Shown: positions 1 to 12,511 of the stretch, one piece after another
Numbering within the stretch: position 1 is the first letter of the stretch
Layout: each line of letters opens with the position of its first letter
Source of the DNA: Pleodorina starrii
Taxonomy: Eukaryota > Chlorophyta > Chlorophyceae > Chlamydomonadales > Volvocaceae
Length of the DNA stretch: 64,000 bases
NCBI GenBank assembly: GCA_030267565.1
Contig: BRXU01000004.1
Coordinates: 6,011,001-6,075,000 of the forward strand
Direction: 5' to 3'
Position numbers and translations under genes: made by a program
Notes under the pieces: generated by a model
Database searches by the model: none
What the model was told of the DNA's origin: nothing
Seen by the model: only the letters and a program-made list of their open reading frames with translations

Positions 1-615
1 CCACGAACAGTGATATTCCAAAATATAATTGGCAACTAAAGAACCACTACTGTACCGGCTGTTGCATCAACGTTTCACGACGTGTATCCGAGTATCCCAC
101 GACAGAGAAGCCGTACGGCGAATGAGGCTAAGGAAAGCGACCCCATAGTTTTCCCACCATACTTGTCTCCGAGGCCCCAGATCACACTCACCCTGCAGCA
201 GGTCACAATGCACGGGACAATGCAATGGCGGGTGCACGATGCCTACAAAACTTTCGCGTCCCTGCAGTCGTGGATACGGTAATCACACACGTGAGAACCC
301 GGCTGCCTGGCCGGGCTCGCCCTTGGGAATCACCCCTTCCGTGCCCAGATGCCTTGCACCCTGGACCGTTGGCGCCCCTTCCCCCCTTGTCGTTGTCGAA
401 GCTTTGGGGTTGGCTGCTGGTACGGTCATAAGGTCTTTGATTATTTGAGTTTTCCCTGTGAGCACTGGACTCGCCAGACAGCGGCTTGACGCTGTTGCCT
501 GCCTACCGTAATTTCGTGCTTCTTCCGCACCGGCAGGGGCTGGTAGGTCAGCATGCAGTGACGTCGCATTGCGGTTGTGGTTCGTACGCTGGCCTGCATC
601 TGGGTGCCGGGCGGC
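1..615. other. Left edge, no gene seen
   Basis: No coding region with convincing composition or splice structure. Open frames here are short and read without a supported start. The stretch ends where homology to the 483-bp repeat unit begins. Confidence 0.5.
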
Positions 616-3457
616 GAACCCACGCCGCGTACCGCTAGACGGGGTTCCCGCAACTCCCCCCATATATGACTGAATCTAGCGGCCAAGGACATCTGCAATC
701 GTACTGCAGACTGGTAAAGGTGACTCGAGCTTGTTGGGCAGGCCTGACCGGGCCTTTCTATCATAGCCGGGCTTAGGGATCCTGCCGTACTTGGATCATG
801 AGCGGCACTCAGCTCCCGCTCAGGCAGTGATCGCCGGAGTGACGGCACTCAGATCCCGTCTTCCGGAGTAGATTCCGCGGCGTTCCCCCATCCTTGACCG
901 AGGAGGGGTTTCCTGGTGTAGATCGTACAATCCAGGCTTTCGACACGCTGTGTCAATTACGCAGTGTGTCGTGACAGCTGTCACGACACACTGCGTCTCT
1001 GGCACATCGGGTAGTGCTCCGCGCCCAACCCCCCCACACCAGAAACCCCGAACTGGGTTTTTCGTGGGGATACACCTCACCAGTGGCCGGCCGTGTGATT
1101 CGAACCCACGCCGCGTACCGCTAGACGGGGTTCCCGCAACTCCCCCCATATATGACTGAATCTAGCGGCCAAGGAAATCTGCAATCGTACTGCAGACTGG
1201 TAAAGGTGACTCGAGCTTGTTGGGCAGGCCTGACCGGGCCTTTCTATCATAGCCGGGCTTAGGGATCCTGCCGTACTTGGATCATGAGCGGCACTCAGCT
1301 CCCGCTCAGGCAGTGATCGCCGGAGTGACGGCACTCAGATCCCGTCTTCCGGAGTAGATTCCGCGGCGTTCCCCCATCCTTGACCGAGGAGGGGTTTCCT
1401 GGTGTAGATCATACAATCCAGGCTTTTGACACGCTGTGTCAATTACGCTGTGTGTCGTGACAGCTGTCACGACACACTGCGTCTCTGGCACATCGGGTAG
1501 TGCTCCGCGCCCAACCCCCCCACACCAGAAACCCCGAACTGGGTTTTTCGTGGGGAACACCTCACCAGTGGCCGGCCGTGTGATTCGAACCCACGCCGCG
1601 TACCGCTAGACGGGGTTCCCGCAACTCCCCCCATATATGACTGAATCTAGCGGCCAAGGACATCTGCATCCGTACTGCAGACTGGTAAAGGTGACTCGAG
1701 CTTGTTGGGCAGGCCTGACCGGGCCTTTCTATCGTAGCCGGGCTTAGGGATCCTGCCGTACTTGGATCATGAGCGGCACTCAGCTCCCGCTCAGGCAGTG
1801 ATCGCCGGAGTGACGGCACTCAGATCCCGTCTTCCGGAGTAGATTCCGCGGCATTCCCCCATCCTTGACCGAGGAGGGGTTTCCTGGTGTAGATCGTACA
1901 ATCCAGGCTTTTGACACGCTGTGTCAATTACGCTGTGTGTCGTGACAGCTCCCACGACACACTGCGTCTCTGGCACATCGGGTAGTGCTCCGCGCCCAAC
2001 CCCCCCACACCAGAAACCCCGAACTGGGTTTTTCGTGGGGAACACCTCACCAGTGGCCGGCCGTGTGATTCGAACCCACGCCGCGTACCGCTAGACGGGG
2101 TTCCCGCAACTCCCCCCATACATGACTGAATCTAGCGGCCAAGGACATCTGCAATCGTACTGCAGACTGGTAAAGGTGACTCGAGCTTGTTGGGCAGGCC
2201 TGACCGGGCCTTTCTATCATAGCCGGGCTTAGGGATCCTGCCGTACTTGGATCATGAGCGGCACTCAGCTCCCGCTCAGGCAGTGATCGCCGGAGTGACG
2301 GCACTCAGATCCCGTCTTCCGGAGTAGATTCCGCGGCGGTCCCCCATCCTTGACCGAGGAGGGGTTTCCTGGTGTAGATCGTACAATCCAGGCTTTCGAC
2401 ACGCTGTGTCAATTACGCTGTGTGTCGTGACAGCTGTCACGACACACTGCGTCTCTGGCACATCGGGTAGTGCTCCGCGCCCAACCCCCCCACACCAGAA
2501 ACCCCGAACTGGGTTTTTCGTGGGGAACACCTCACCAGTGGCCGGCCGTGTGATTCGAACCCACGCCGCGTACCGCTAGACGGGGTTCCCGCAACTCCCC
2601 CCATATATGACTGAATCTAGCGGCCAAGGACATCTGCATTCGTACTGCAGACTGGTAAAGGTGACTCGAGCTTGTTGGGCAGGCCTGACCGGGCCTTTCT
2701 ATCATAGCCGGGCTTAGGGATCCTGCCGTACTTGGATCATGAGCGGCACTCAGCTCCCGCTCAGGCAGTGATCGCCGGAGTGACGGCACTCAGATCCCGT
2801 CTTCCGGAGTAGATTCCGCGGCGTTCCCCCATCCTTGACCGAGGAGGGGTTTCCTGGTGTAGATCATACAATCCAGGCTTTCGACACGCTGTGTCAATTA
2901 CGCTGTGTGTCGTGACAGCTGTCACGACACACTGCGTCTCTGGCACATCGGGTAGTGCTCCGCGCCCAACCCCCCCACACCAGAAACCCCGAACTGGGTT
3001 TTTCGTGGGGAACACCTCACCAGTGGCCGGCCGTGTGATTCGAACCCACGCCGCGTACCGCTAGACGGGGTTCCCGCAACTCCCCCCATATATGACTGAA
3101 TCTAGCGGCCAAGGAAATCTGCAATCGTACTGCAGACTGGTAAAGGTGACTCGAGCTTGTTGGGCAGGCCTGACCGGGCCTTTCTATCATAGCCGGGCTT
3201 AGGGATCCTGCCGTACTTGGATCATGAGCGGCACTCAGCTCCCGCTCAGGCAGTGATCGCCGGAGTGACGGCACTCAGATCCCGTCTTCCGGAGTAGATT
3301 CCGCGGCGTTCCCCCATCCTTGACCGAGGAGGGGTTTCCTGGTGTAGATCGTACAATCCAGGCTTTCGACACGCTGTGTCAATTACGCTGTGTGTCGTGA
3401 CAGCTGTCACGACACACTGCGTCTCTGGCACATCGGGTAGTGCTCCGCGCCCAACAT
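616..3457 (-). repeat. Tandem array of 483-bp LTR-like units
   Basis: Five whole units lie at about 979-1462, 1465-1947, 1950-2432, 2435-2917 and 2920-3402, flanked by a truncated unit on the left (616-976) and the start of another on the right (3405-3457). Period is 485 bp: 483 bp plus a GC dinucleotide. Units differ by only a few substitutions. Each begins TGTCACGACACAC and ends with its reverse complement, so neighbours meet in a palindrome of about 34 bp (for example around 962-995). TG...CA ends fit an LTR. The same unit adjoins the gypsy pol at 59098, which sets the minus orientation. Read on the minus strand, each unit carries a tRNA-like B box (GGGTTCGAATC). The 84-85 residue frames repeated in every unit have no recognisable product and are not annotated as genes. 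Confidence 0.85.
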
Positions 3458-3514
3458 CGCGCCATCGGCGCGGCCGATGTGCCAGATCGCGCCATCGCCG
3501 CGCCGATGTGCCAG
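3456..3514. repeat. Inversion centre of the array
   Basis: Two near-identical ~30-bp direct repeats (3456-3485 and 3486-3514), rich in CGCGCC/GGCGCG, replace the interior of a unit exactly where the array switches orientation. Units to the left point one way and those to the right the other, giving a head-to-head inverted repeat with arms of about 850 bp. Confidence 0.75.
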
Positions 3515-3536
3515 AGACGCAGTGTGTCGTGACAGC

Positions 3537-4387
3537 TGTCACGACACACAGCGTAATTGACACAGCGTGTCGAAAGCCTGGATTGTATGATCTACACCAG
3601 GAAACCCCTCCTCGGTCAAGGATGGGGGAACGCCGCGGAATCTACTCCGGAAGACGGGATCTGAGTGCCGTCACTCCGGCGATCACTGCCTGAGCGGGAG
3701 CTGAGTGCCGCTCATGATCCAAGTACGGCAGGATCCCTAAGCCCGGCTATGATAGAAAGGCCCGGTCAGGCCTGCCCAACAAGCTCGAGTCACCTTTACC
3801 AGTCTGCAGTACGATTGCAGATGTCCTTGGCCGCTAGATTCAGTCATATATGGGGGGAGTTGCGGGAACCCCGTCTAGCGGTACGCGGCGTGGGTTCGAA
3901 TCACACGGCCGGCCACTGGTAAGGTGTTCCCCACGAAAAACCCAGGTCGGGGTTTCTGGTGTGGGGGGGTTGGGCGCGGAGCACTACCCGATGTGCCAGA
4001 GACGCAGTGTGTCGTGACAGCTGTCACGACACACAGCGTAATTGACACAGCGTGTCAAAAGCCTGGATTGTACGATCTACACCAGGAAACCCCTCCTCGG
4101 TCAAGGATGGGGGAATGCCGCGGAATCTACTCCGGAAGACGGGATCTGAGTGCCGTCACTCCGGCGATCACTGCCTGAGCGGGAGCTGAGTGCCGCTCAT
4201 GATCCAAGTACGGCAGGATCCCTAAGCCCGGCTACGATAGAAAGGCCCGGTCAGGCCTGCCCAACAAGCTCGAGTCACCTTTACCAGTCTGCAGTACGAT
4301 TGCAGATGTCCTTGGCCGCTAGATTCAGTCATATATGTTGGGCGCGGAGCACTACCCGATGTGCCAGAGACGCAGTGTGTCGTGACA
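3537..4387 (+). repeat. Inverted arm of the 483-bp unit array
   Basis: One full unit (3537-4019) and one unit with an internal deletion (4022-4387) in the opposite orientation to 616-3457. In the last unit, sequence jumps near 4336 from the CATATATG motif straight to the terminal GGGCGCGGAGCACTACC segment. The arm stops exactly at TGTCGTGACA (4387), the predicted unit terminus, supporting the assignment of unit ends. Confidence 0.85.
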
Positions 4388-5934
4388 TGGGAATAATTTC
4401 CGGTCTATGCCTGTGCCTGCCTAACCTTGCTCCTTAGTCTTGACTCTACGGACCCCGGACCCCGGACGCCACCCGACGCCTTCATTGGTGCGGCAGTCTG
4501 CCACTGATGTTGAATGATTTGTTGTCGTTTGTTGTTAGGTATGATTTCAATGGGCTACGGGGATCGCTGATCATCGGCCGTGAATCACGCCTCGGGCGCC
4601 AGTACTATTGCCACAGACCTCACAGACCAAGCAGCCTCCTCCGGACACTACTTCTTATGCTGCCAGCTACTCATACTCGATGCTGCCAGCTAGAGGAGAA
4701 CTTGGTCCAGATGTCTTATGCCATGCTCCTGCTCAACATTTGCGCGCGACCACCATGGTGCAGATGCGTTTACGGCGCTGCTTTCTTTGACAGACACATA
4801 GATCTTGACCCTTAGCAGGGGACCCCTGGTCCTTCGACTCGCCCAATTTTTGATTGTCCCGTCGAGCCAGGTCGGGCCCAAAGGTGGGGCGTGATGGGGC
4901 AGCACCCCGTCCTCTATGGCCGGGGGCATTGCGGACACCCTGTATTTCCTAGCCCTACACGCCCCGTGCTCTAGAGCATGGTTATATCTGGCCCATTTCC
5001 ATTCATGTATCCTTGTGATTTTTTTGCGTCCACTATAAGCCGGTCCATTCATGGTTCAGCAGGGCCCGGCTTCCTAAACCGCCGCAGGTTGTGACAGTAC
5101 ACGAGTTCTTTGGCGGACGCTACACCAAATTTATTCACTATAAAAGGCCGCAGTCCTGCACAGATTACCGGCGGTACCTGGCGGTACAGTATGGTATCTC
5201 CGCCCGAAGGGTGCTTCAAACAAGTTACAGCCCGTAGAGCCCGGTAGAGCATTTGTCCGGGTATGGCTTCCCGACAAATTACCCGTGATAACGTGCGCTT
5301 TCTCCGCCCGGAGGGCGTTTTAACCAGGTCACAGCATGAGGAGCAGTTGTTTAGGTATGGATTGTAGCTTACAGAGGCTCTCTGTGCTTTGGAAGTTGAC
5401 TGGACGTCGTCCCGTGGGTCAACCTCGACAAAAGTCTGTTGTTATATCTCCAACAAAATTCATAACGAAAGTATGAGCCTGTATTTGTAGAGACGGTGTT
5501 GTAACGCTGCCCCTTTCGTCCCATTTGTCGTAGCACTTGTGGTAATACATCCGTGGAGAAGCCTCAAACTCCCCTATTTACAGTGTTATCAACATGAGTT
5601 ATTATCTTCTTTATGCATGAGTGTGCAGTACATTAACGCTACTCGCCGGTTATTTAGCTCATCTCGGCGTACACCGTACTTCGCGACTGGTTCACGCCCA
5701 CGGTGACCTTTCCTGCTGCGACAGCCGTTGAATCTTCTTATTCTGTATGTACAGAAGGTACACAAATAGTAACGTACAAAGGTCACGATGTCCACGAGGA
5801 TAGGCTGCAGCACTGACTGAGGGATTGGGCTTTTTTGGGCATGTTTTGTTAAGACTTTCATCGTCAGGAGGCGGCCGCTCTCTACGGAGCGCGACAAGGC
5901 CGGGTGGAGGGAAGGAAACGCCGTCGAGTCGTCA
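4388..5934. other. Intergenic, no gene supported
   Basis: Lower GC than its surroundings. Two diverged copies of a short motif (TCTCCGCCC followed by GAAGGGTGCTTCAAAC or a variant, then GTTACAGC or GTCACAGC) lie near 5197-5235 and 5299-5336. The right end probably holds the promoter and 5' UTR of the gene starting at 5935. Confidence 0.4.
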
Positions 5935-8900
5935 ATGTCCCTGATGTCCTGGGTGCCGCAGAGTAAGTTCGTCTTAGTTGCGCGCAAAACACACCTGCCG
6001 ACGTGCCTAGTAAAATGGTATTGAGATTGCTCCCAGGGTAGTCAGCGGCCTGTTGGTTTGTAGCACCGTTGGGGTCGGTCCGCAGTCCAGCACCGCGACC
6101 TTTATTTTTGGTAACGGTGAGGTATTGTCCTACTTAATGAGTGCACAGGATATTTGGAACCTCACATTGACTGATTTTACTCTCCTCTTGTTTGCGCTTC
6201 AATTTCGCAGTGGAGGATGGTCCTGCCAAGAGCTTGACGGCAGAAGGCGCTAGCAAGCCCCACCAAGAGCCGCTCAATTTGTATGTGCACCCGGAGCCTT
6301 CGCCTGATCTAGACGAGAGGCTGCTGCGAGATACGGCAGCCCCGTCGCTACAGGCTGCCAAGACGACCGACGGTACAGCGAGGAGCCTGGATTCGCAGCC
6401 AAGCGGAAGCCTAGAGCTGAGGAAGGACTACAACTATGAAGCTCAACCCTGCCTGGCCAGCTCGCCGTCCGCTGTTCAGAGGGACCAGCGAGTCTTCACG
6501 CTGTCAACCGCCGGCCGCAGCAGCGACTCCTACGACGGTCAGCACTCTTCCCTGATGGGGTGCTCGGATTCACATTCCTTGCATCTTGGCGCAGGAAATA
6601 CCAGTATGGATCAAGAACGCTCCGCCGAGTGCAACGTGGACTTCCGGCAACGCGTGCCATCGGACGCGACAGCCGCTGCTGTAGTTGCTGCGCAGCAGCA
6701 GATACAAATTCTTGACCAGCATCAGCAGCAGAATTTACCCCAGGAACAAATTAAACAGGAGCAACAGCAAGAGCAACCGCGTTCGTCGGAGCGGCCCTGG
6801 CCGCAGTCCGCCTTGCACCAAAACCTCGACAGTGACAGTGCGGCCCCGCTGCCCCCATTTGAGCCCATGCAAGCTGACTGCAGCGGCTACAAGAGCCCAT
6901 CCACCTGCCCGGCGCGCGAGGCGCCCGCCGGCGGCGGCGAGCTCGTATCCGTCCACAGCCTGAGCCTCTCCGGCCCCGATCGCGACCTGTTGGACCAGCT
7001 CCTGGGCTCCGAGCCGGGCGCCAGCAGCCCCCCGCTCGTGACGCCCTCCTCCTTCCTAGCCGCGGGCCCCTTCGGCGACGCTTCGTTGCAGCCTGCCTTT
7101 TCCGACTACAGCCAGCGCCCTACGCCCGCGCAGGGCCCGGGCGACCAGCTCGAAGCGGAGGCCGACAGCGCGGTACAGGTCCCCGTCCAACGAAACGCCA
7201 AGTCCGGCGGCTTTGGCAATGCCGGCGGGGCGCAGCCGCAGCCGCGCTCTCAGCCGCTCCCCAGCGCCTACAGCGAGCCGGCACCTTACAGCGCCCTGCC
7301 GTCGCGACACATGGCCCCGGCCCTGCACCCGCGGCCGTCGTGCCCGTTGGCAGGCGCGCAGCCCGCCGGGGGACGGCCGGCCGCCGGGGGACCACCCAGC
7401 GGCAGCGCTGCGGCCGCGCAGGAGGACGTCGGTGGGGCACAGTACCAGCAACAGCAGCAGGGCCACAAGGGCGCCGGCGCGGAGGACAGCGGGTTGCAGC
7501 GCTGGCCCGGCCGCCCGAGCGACGGCCGCAGCGGCTACGAATCCGCTGAGCAGGCACCGCCGCCGCAGCAGGAACAACAACAACAACAACAAATGCAGCA
7601 ACAGTTTCAGCAGATGCATGCTCAGCAGCAACAACAACAACAGCAGGTCTCCCAGCAGCGGGCGCGCTCCGCCACGCACGTCAACGTGCCGTACTGCACG
7701 TCTCAGCACATGTCGGTGTTGGACGAGCATGGCCTTCTGGCGCCCGCGCACTCGGCTCCCGTGCAGGGCCAGTCGTCGGCCCGCCAAACGACCCAGCTGC
7801 TCAAGCCCGCCAGCCGCGCGTCCTCGGGCGGCGCTGCCTCGCCAATGCACGTGGACGCGCCCAGTCGCCCACACGGCTACGCACCCTTTGCCAGCGGCGT
7901 CGCCGCCGGTGCAGCCGCCAATGCTGGCAGCGCAATGGACGTTGGCGCGGGACCACCGCCGCAATCGACGGCGGCATGCGCCAACCCGACCAACAGCACC
8001 GGAGGCTCTTACCCTGCCCCCATGCAGTCCAGTCCGTCGGACTCCCGCGGCAAGCGGCTGCGGCCACACACCGGCGAGGGGCGCCCGGCCACCACGTCTG
8101 CGCCGGCGGGGCCGGCGCCCGCGCTTCCGCTGCCCACGCACGCTGGCGCCCCGCCGCCGCAACCCACTGCCTCGGCTGGCGGCGGAAGCGCCCCCGCCGC
8201 CGCGCGCGCGAACAGCCCCAGCAGCCGCAGCCAGAGCGCCGGCGACCCGATGAGCGTCAGTGGCATGGAGGGCGCCGCCATGTACGGCCAAGGGCCGGGC
8301 TATCCGTACCCATACAGCATGCCGCCGCCGTACTCCATGCCGTACAGCATGCCGTATGGTGATCCGTACTACCACCCGGGCTACGGATACCATCCTATGA
8401 TGGACGCGCCGCCGCCGCCACCCGCGGGTCCCGACGCCATCGCGGCGGGCTATGGCGGGCCGCCTCACAACACCCAACTGCATTACCCCCACGGCTACGT
8501 GGCGCCCAGGCAGAGGCTGTACCGCCGCTTTGTGAGCGGTGGGCAGCAGGGCCGCCGCGACGGCACTGGCCAGTCACTGGACGCGCTGCCGGCAGCGGGG
8601 CAGGGCCAGGAGGGCCTGATGCCGATGGGCTCGGGGCCCGGAGGCTCGACGGGCGCCGCGCCGCCGCCGGCCATGCACGCTGGCGGGCCGCCTGCGCGGC
8701 CGCAGCCGGCCCCTTCGTCTGCAGCTGCGGCGGGCGCTGGGCCGATGCAAGGGTTTCATCCGGGGCCGCGGCCGGGCGGTGCATCAAGCTGCGGCGGCAG
8801 CGGCGCCGCTGCGGCGGGTGCAGTGGCCATGGACATGCAGTACGCCGGCCCGGCTGACCAGGCGTCGGCGGGCGGCGCGGCGCAGGGCCAGATGATGCAA

Positions 8901-11135
8901 ATGCAGATGCCGGCGGGGCCGCCCCGTGCAGCGCCCGGCGGGCCACCCACCCTCCCCGGAGCCGAAATGGACGTGGAGAGCTTCAGGGTAAGGCCCCAGC
9001 CGCGGACGCATGCTTGTTTTGCTGCTGCGAAGAGCTTCCTGGCAAACGGTATTACCCTAGGTCCGCCGTCGTCTTGCCTCTCCCCCCTTCTTCTGCCTCG
9101 GCTGGTTCTTACTCACTGCCTCTGACCCACCGCGACTGCGCCGCCCGCCGCTTTCCGCTCCTCGCTTCTCACTCCCCTTCCCCGCCCTCGTCCTCGTCCT
9201 CCTATCTTTGTGCCGGACGCAGGCTGCCCGCGCGTGCCACGAGCAGTTTGCCTCGGATGACATGCCGCTGCCGCTGCCCCGCTCGACGGTGGACGGTATC
9301 CGGCAGGAGCTGCGAGTGGTAACGCAGGAGTTCCTGCAGCGCCGGATGGACCTGGCGCGCAGCAAGCAGCTGCAGGCGGCGGCGGCCGCGGCGGCGGCGG
9401 CGAACGGCGACGGCGGCCAGGCGCGGCTGCAGCCCTCGGTAAGTCGCGTGAGATGAGTGCGGGCGAGGGCCGAGGGTGCGTGTGCGTGTGCAAGGAAGGT
9501 GCAGCAGGGTGGGGAATGCGGCGCCGTCTCTGAGGTGCTGAGGACTTGCGGCTGAGGCGGCGGCGGCGGTCTGTGGTTGGCTGCCAGGCGCCGGGGCAAC
9601 TGCGGGAGCGCGACCATTCGGAATGAAGCCATGTACCTCGGCGGCGGCTTCGGGTACTGCCCCAACGCTTGCGCCATCGTGTGCCCGCAACATCATCTCA
9701 CATCCCGCCTTCCCGGTAAACCTCCCCTCCGCAGAGCTCCTGGGCGGCTGGTGATACCCGGTCCACCCTGTCTGTCCCCACCGCCCCGGCGACCGCGCCC
9801 TTCAGCCACCAGTACAACCCGCACCAGTACCACCACCCGCAGCACAGCGGCATGCCGCCCTCTTACTCTGCCGATGGCTTCTCGCACGGCATGGCCCTGG
9901 CCTACCCCTCCTCGGCCGGGGCGGGCGGCGGCAGCGGCGGGCAGAGCACCACCGCGTCCCTCCCGCACAAGCGCGGCGCGTCGGCGGGCCTGTCCGCAGG
10001 CGGCGGTGCCGTGTCGCCCGTGCGCGCTCGGCCGGCGCCGTCGGCGCCCACCGCCGCGCACTCGGCGCCCCTAGCCAGCGTGCGCGCGGCCGCCGCCTCG
10101 GGGTTGCGCCGCAGCGCTGAGGGTTTCCCCTGCGACACGGTGACGGGCGGCGCGCCCCTGCAGAGCGTGGCTTCGGAGCCTTGCGGCGGCACGTGCAGCG
10201 CGGGTCCCGGCCCCAGCGCTATGCGCCAGTTGTTCCCGCCCCCTGCGCCTGGGGCTGGGGCTGCGGACTGCGGCGCAGCCTACTTTGGAAACGGTGTCTG
10301 CGGCCTAGGGGCCAGCTATGGCGCGCCCGGCGGCGGCGGCGGCGCTGCCGGGAAGCCGCCGCAGTCGGCACCGGCGGGGCCGGCACCGGCGGCGTCGGCC
10401 CCGTTGGGGCCGCGCCCGGCCATGTCGGGAAAGTCGTCTGCGTCCGCAACGCACAGCGTCTCGGTTGCCCAGACGGCGCCCTTGCGCGGCGCGGTGCAGC
10501 AACAGCAGCAGCAGCTCCAGCATCAACAGCAGCAGCAGCAGCAGAAGGGCCCCGGGCTTATGGCCATGGGATCATACCGGGTCGGCCAGCAGGGCAGCAT
10601 GGCGGCGGAGGTGGAGGACGATGGGGAGGAGGTGCACGGCCCGCCACAGCGCAGCAGTGCGAACCGATCCGTGGGTCCGCCGGCCGCGGTCTCGTCCAAC
10701 GCCTGCGGGCCGCCGTCGTCGATGCCGATGCCGCCAAGCTACTACGGCGGCGCCGTGCCGCCGCCGCCGTACGACTACCCGTCAGGGTACTACTATCCGC
10801 CGACGATGCCCACGTACGGCATGCGTATGTACGGCATGCCGCCGCCGCCGAGCATGCCGCCCGGATATCGTCCGCCGGCGAGCTCTGCGGTGCCCATGTA
10901 CGGCATGCCGCCGCCGCCGATGCCGTATACGGGCAGCGGGGCAGTGCCGTCGCCGTGGCCCGAGTACGGCGCGCCTCCGATGCCGGGCGGCCCCATGCCC
11001 CAATCTGGGCCAGGGGCCCCAATGACCCATGGGTCATCGTCGGGTGGGATGCCGTCGGCAATGCACATCCGCGGCGGCGCGCCGGCGGGTGGCGGTTCAA
11101 CCAGTGAGTATATGCAGTCGGCGGCTGGTCGGTAG
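5935..11135 (+). CDS. Gln/Pro/Met-rich low-complexity protein, unknown function
   Basis: Four-exon model: 5935-5962, 6211-8987, 9223-9438, 9735-11135, giving 1473 residues. The tiny first exon was chosen because it supplies the only good ATG, ends at a perfect GTAAGT donor and is in phase with the 6211 acceptor. No enzymatic domain is recognised. Features seen: a long acidic/polar N-terminus; poly-Gln blocks (two around 7560-7650, one around 10497-10545); and two Tyr/Met/Pro-rich segments built on repeats such as YSMPYSMP and MYGMPPPP (about 8300-8440 and 10720-10930). One short stretch is likely helical, in the third exon (STVDGIRQELRVVTQEFLQRR region stated in part only). Composition resembles prion-like or condensate-forming RNA-associated proteins, but that is an inference from composition alone. 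Exon 2 is long, and hidden introns within it cannot be excluded. Confidence 0.6.
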
Positions 11136-12511
11136 CTTTTGGCTTTTGCACATCAGATTTTCGGCGTTGATTTTGTCAGGAGAGCGGAGTTGGTGTGCAT
11201 GGCGAGGGTTGTGGTCGTGAGATTGCCGTAGACGCCCGCAATTGATTCCCTGATTTAGAGCTTTTGTGGTGGTAGGGCTCGCGATGTACAGTGCCCCACC
11301 GAGTAGACGTAGCAGGAAAGTTGACATCACAGTTCGGGCAGAACATATGAGACAGTGAGCGGGCGGGGTGCGTGGCCCTTCGGTTCGGCGGGGGATGTCA
11401 ACACGCCGCAACGGGCGTTTGGCGTACAGCGGTAGGCTTTTGCTTTGTTGAAGACTATTGAAGTACTCCTCTTTTTGAGCATGCTTCGCCCTGGAGCTTT
11501 CCTTGGGTGCATGTTCGTGGCTTTTATGGTTGTGTGTATGCATCATTCTACTCCATATTTGCGTGCGAATCTTCCTTGCGCGCTTTCGTGCGCACATGTT
11601 GGTCGCGCTCGGAACTTCAGAGGTGCAGTGAAGAGCCCGGGCTTCGTCCTTCATGGGCGGCGTTTGCTTCTACAGTTTCGTATTCTTCTACTCTTCCTCC
11701 TCGCTTCCACGCGCAAAGCACCGCGCGAGTACCGTATTCTAATTTTGCGTGTGCGGGAGTTCCCTCTCGCTCTCTCTTCCGTTATCACGTCCGCTTCAAG
11801 CCCTCATGCGCATGTATTGATTAAAGGGTTATTGTCGCCCTTTTCTTCAGACCTCCATTAGCTTAATCCTTCCTCGCCCTTATTTCCTTCGCATTAATTG
11901 GTTGTTCTTTTGGGGCGCGATGTCGATCGGTTGGCTGCGAGTGTCGAACAGCTGTACGATGGCCAGCGTTGTTGACGACAATGATCAAGTGTTGTGGGGT
12001 TGTATGTGTTGTGAAAGGGACGGAACCACATCCCGAGGTGCTGTGAGTATTGCACACGCCTGGCGGCGGCGTTTTCACGCTACATGAGGCGGGGCGTCCA
12101 GCCAGCCCATCCGCACAGCGATCGTGCCAAGTTTTCATGTATTTTTTGGTTTCGTCTAAGCGCAAGGCACGCTGCCGGTCCCGGGCCATGTTCGCAATCA
12201 CTGTAAGAGGATGGTTGTCCCGTTCTGCCCAGCAAAATGAGGTGTTGTTGCGGATGAATGAGAAGCAGGCTGTTACAGCTTGTCAGCGCGACTGTGGCCG
12301 TCATATCACTGCTGGTGCTATGAAGGGCGGCACCTGACGGGCGGCGCCAACGTTTGCCATTCGTCGTGCCGGGCAGCACCAGGATCCCTGTCGCCCAACC
12401 CGAGTTGAACGTCGCCTGTCTTAATTCAGGTCGATGGCTAAAATAAAAGCCGGGGCACTCGCAATGCGGCAGCTTGCGACTCGCAAAACGCCAGCGGACT
12501 TTTGCCAGATC
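11136..12511. other. Probable 3' UTR and intergenic DNA
   Basis: T-rich sequence directly downstream of the Gln/Pro-rich gene, consistent with a 3' UTR. A TGTAA occurs near 12203. No further gene is supported. Confidence 0.4.

Noticed and set aside
1077..4178. Repeated 84-85 residue open frames in every 483-bp unit
   Set aside because: They recur with the unit, lack domains or spliced structure, and overlap each other; they are a by-product of GC-rich repeat DNA.
7056..8492. A 478-codon minus-strand frame opposite the Gln/Pro-rich gene
   Set aside because: Arg/Ala/Leu-rich composition typical of an antisense shadow of a GC-rich exon; no start, domain or splice support.
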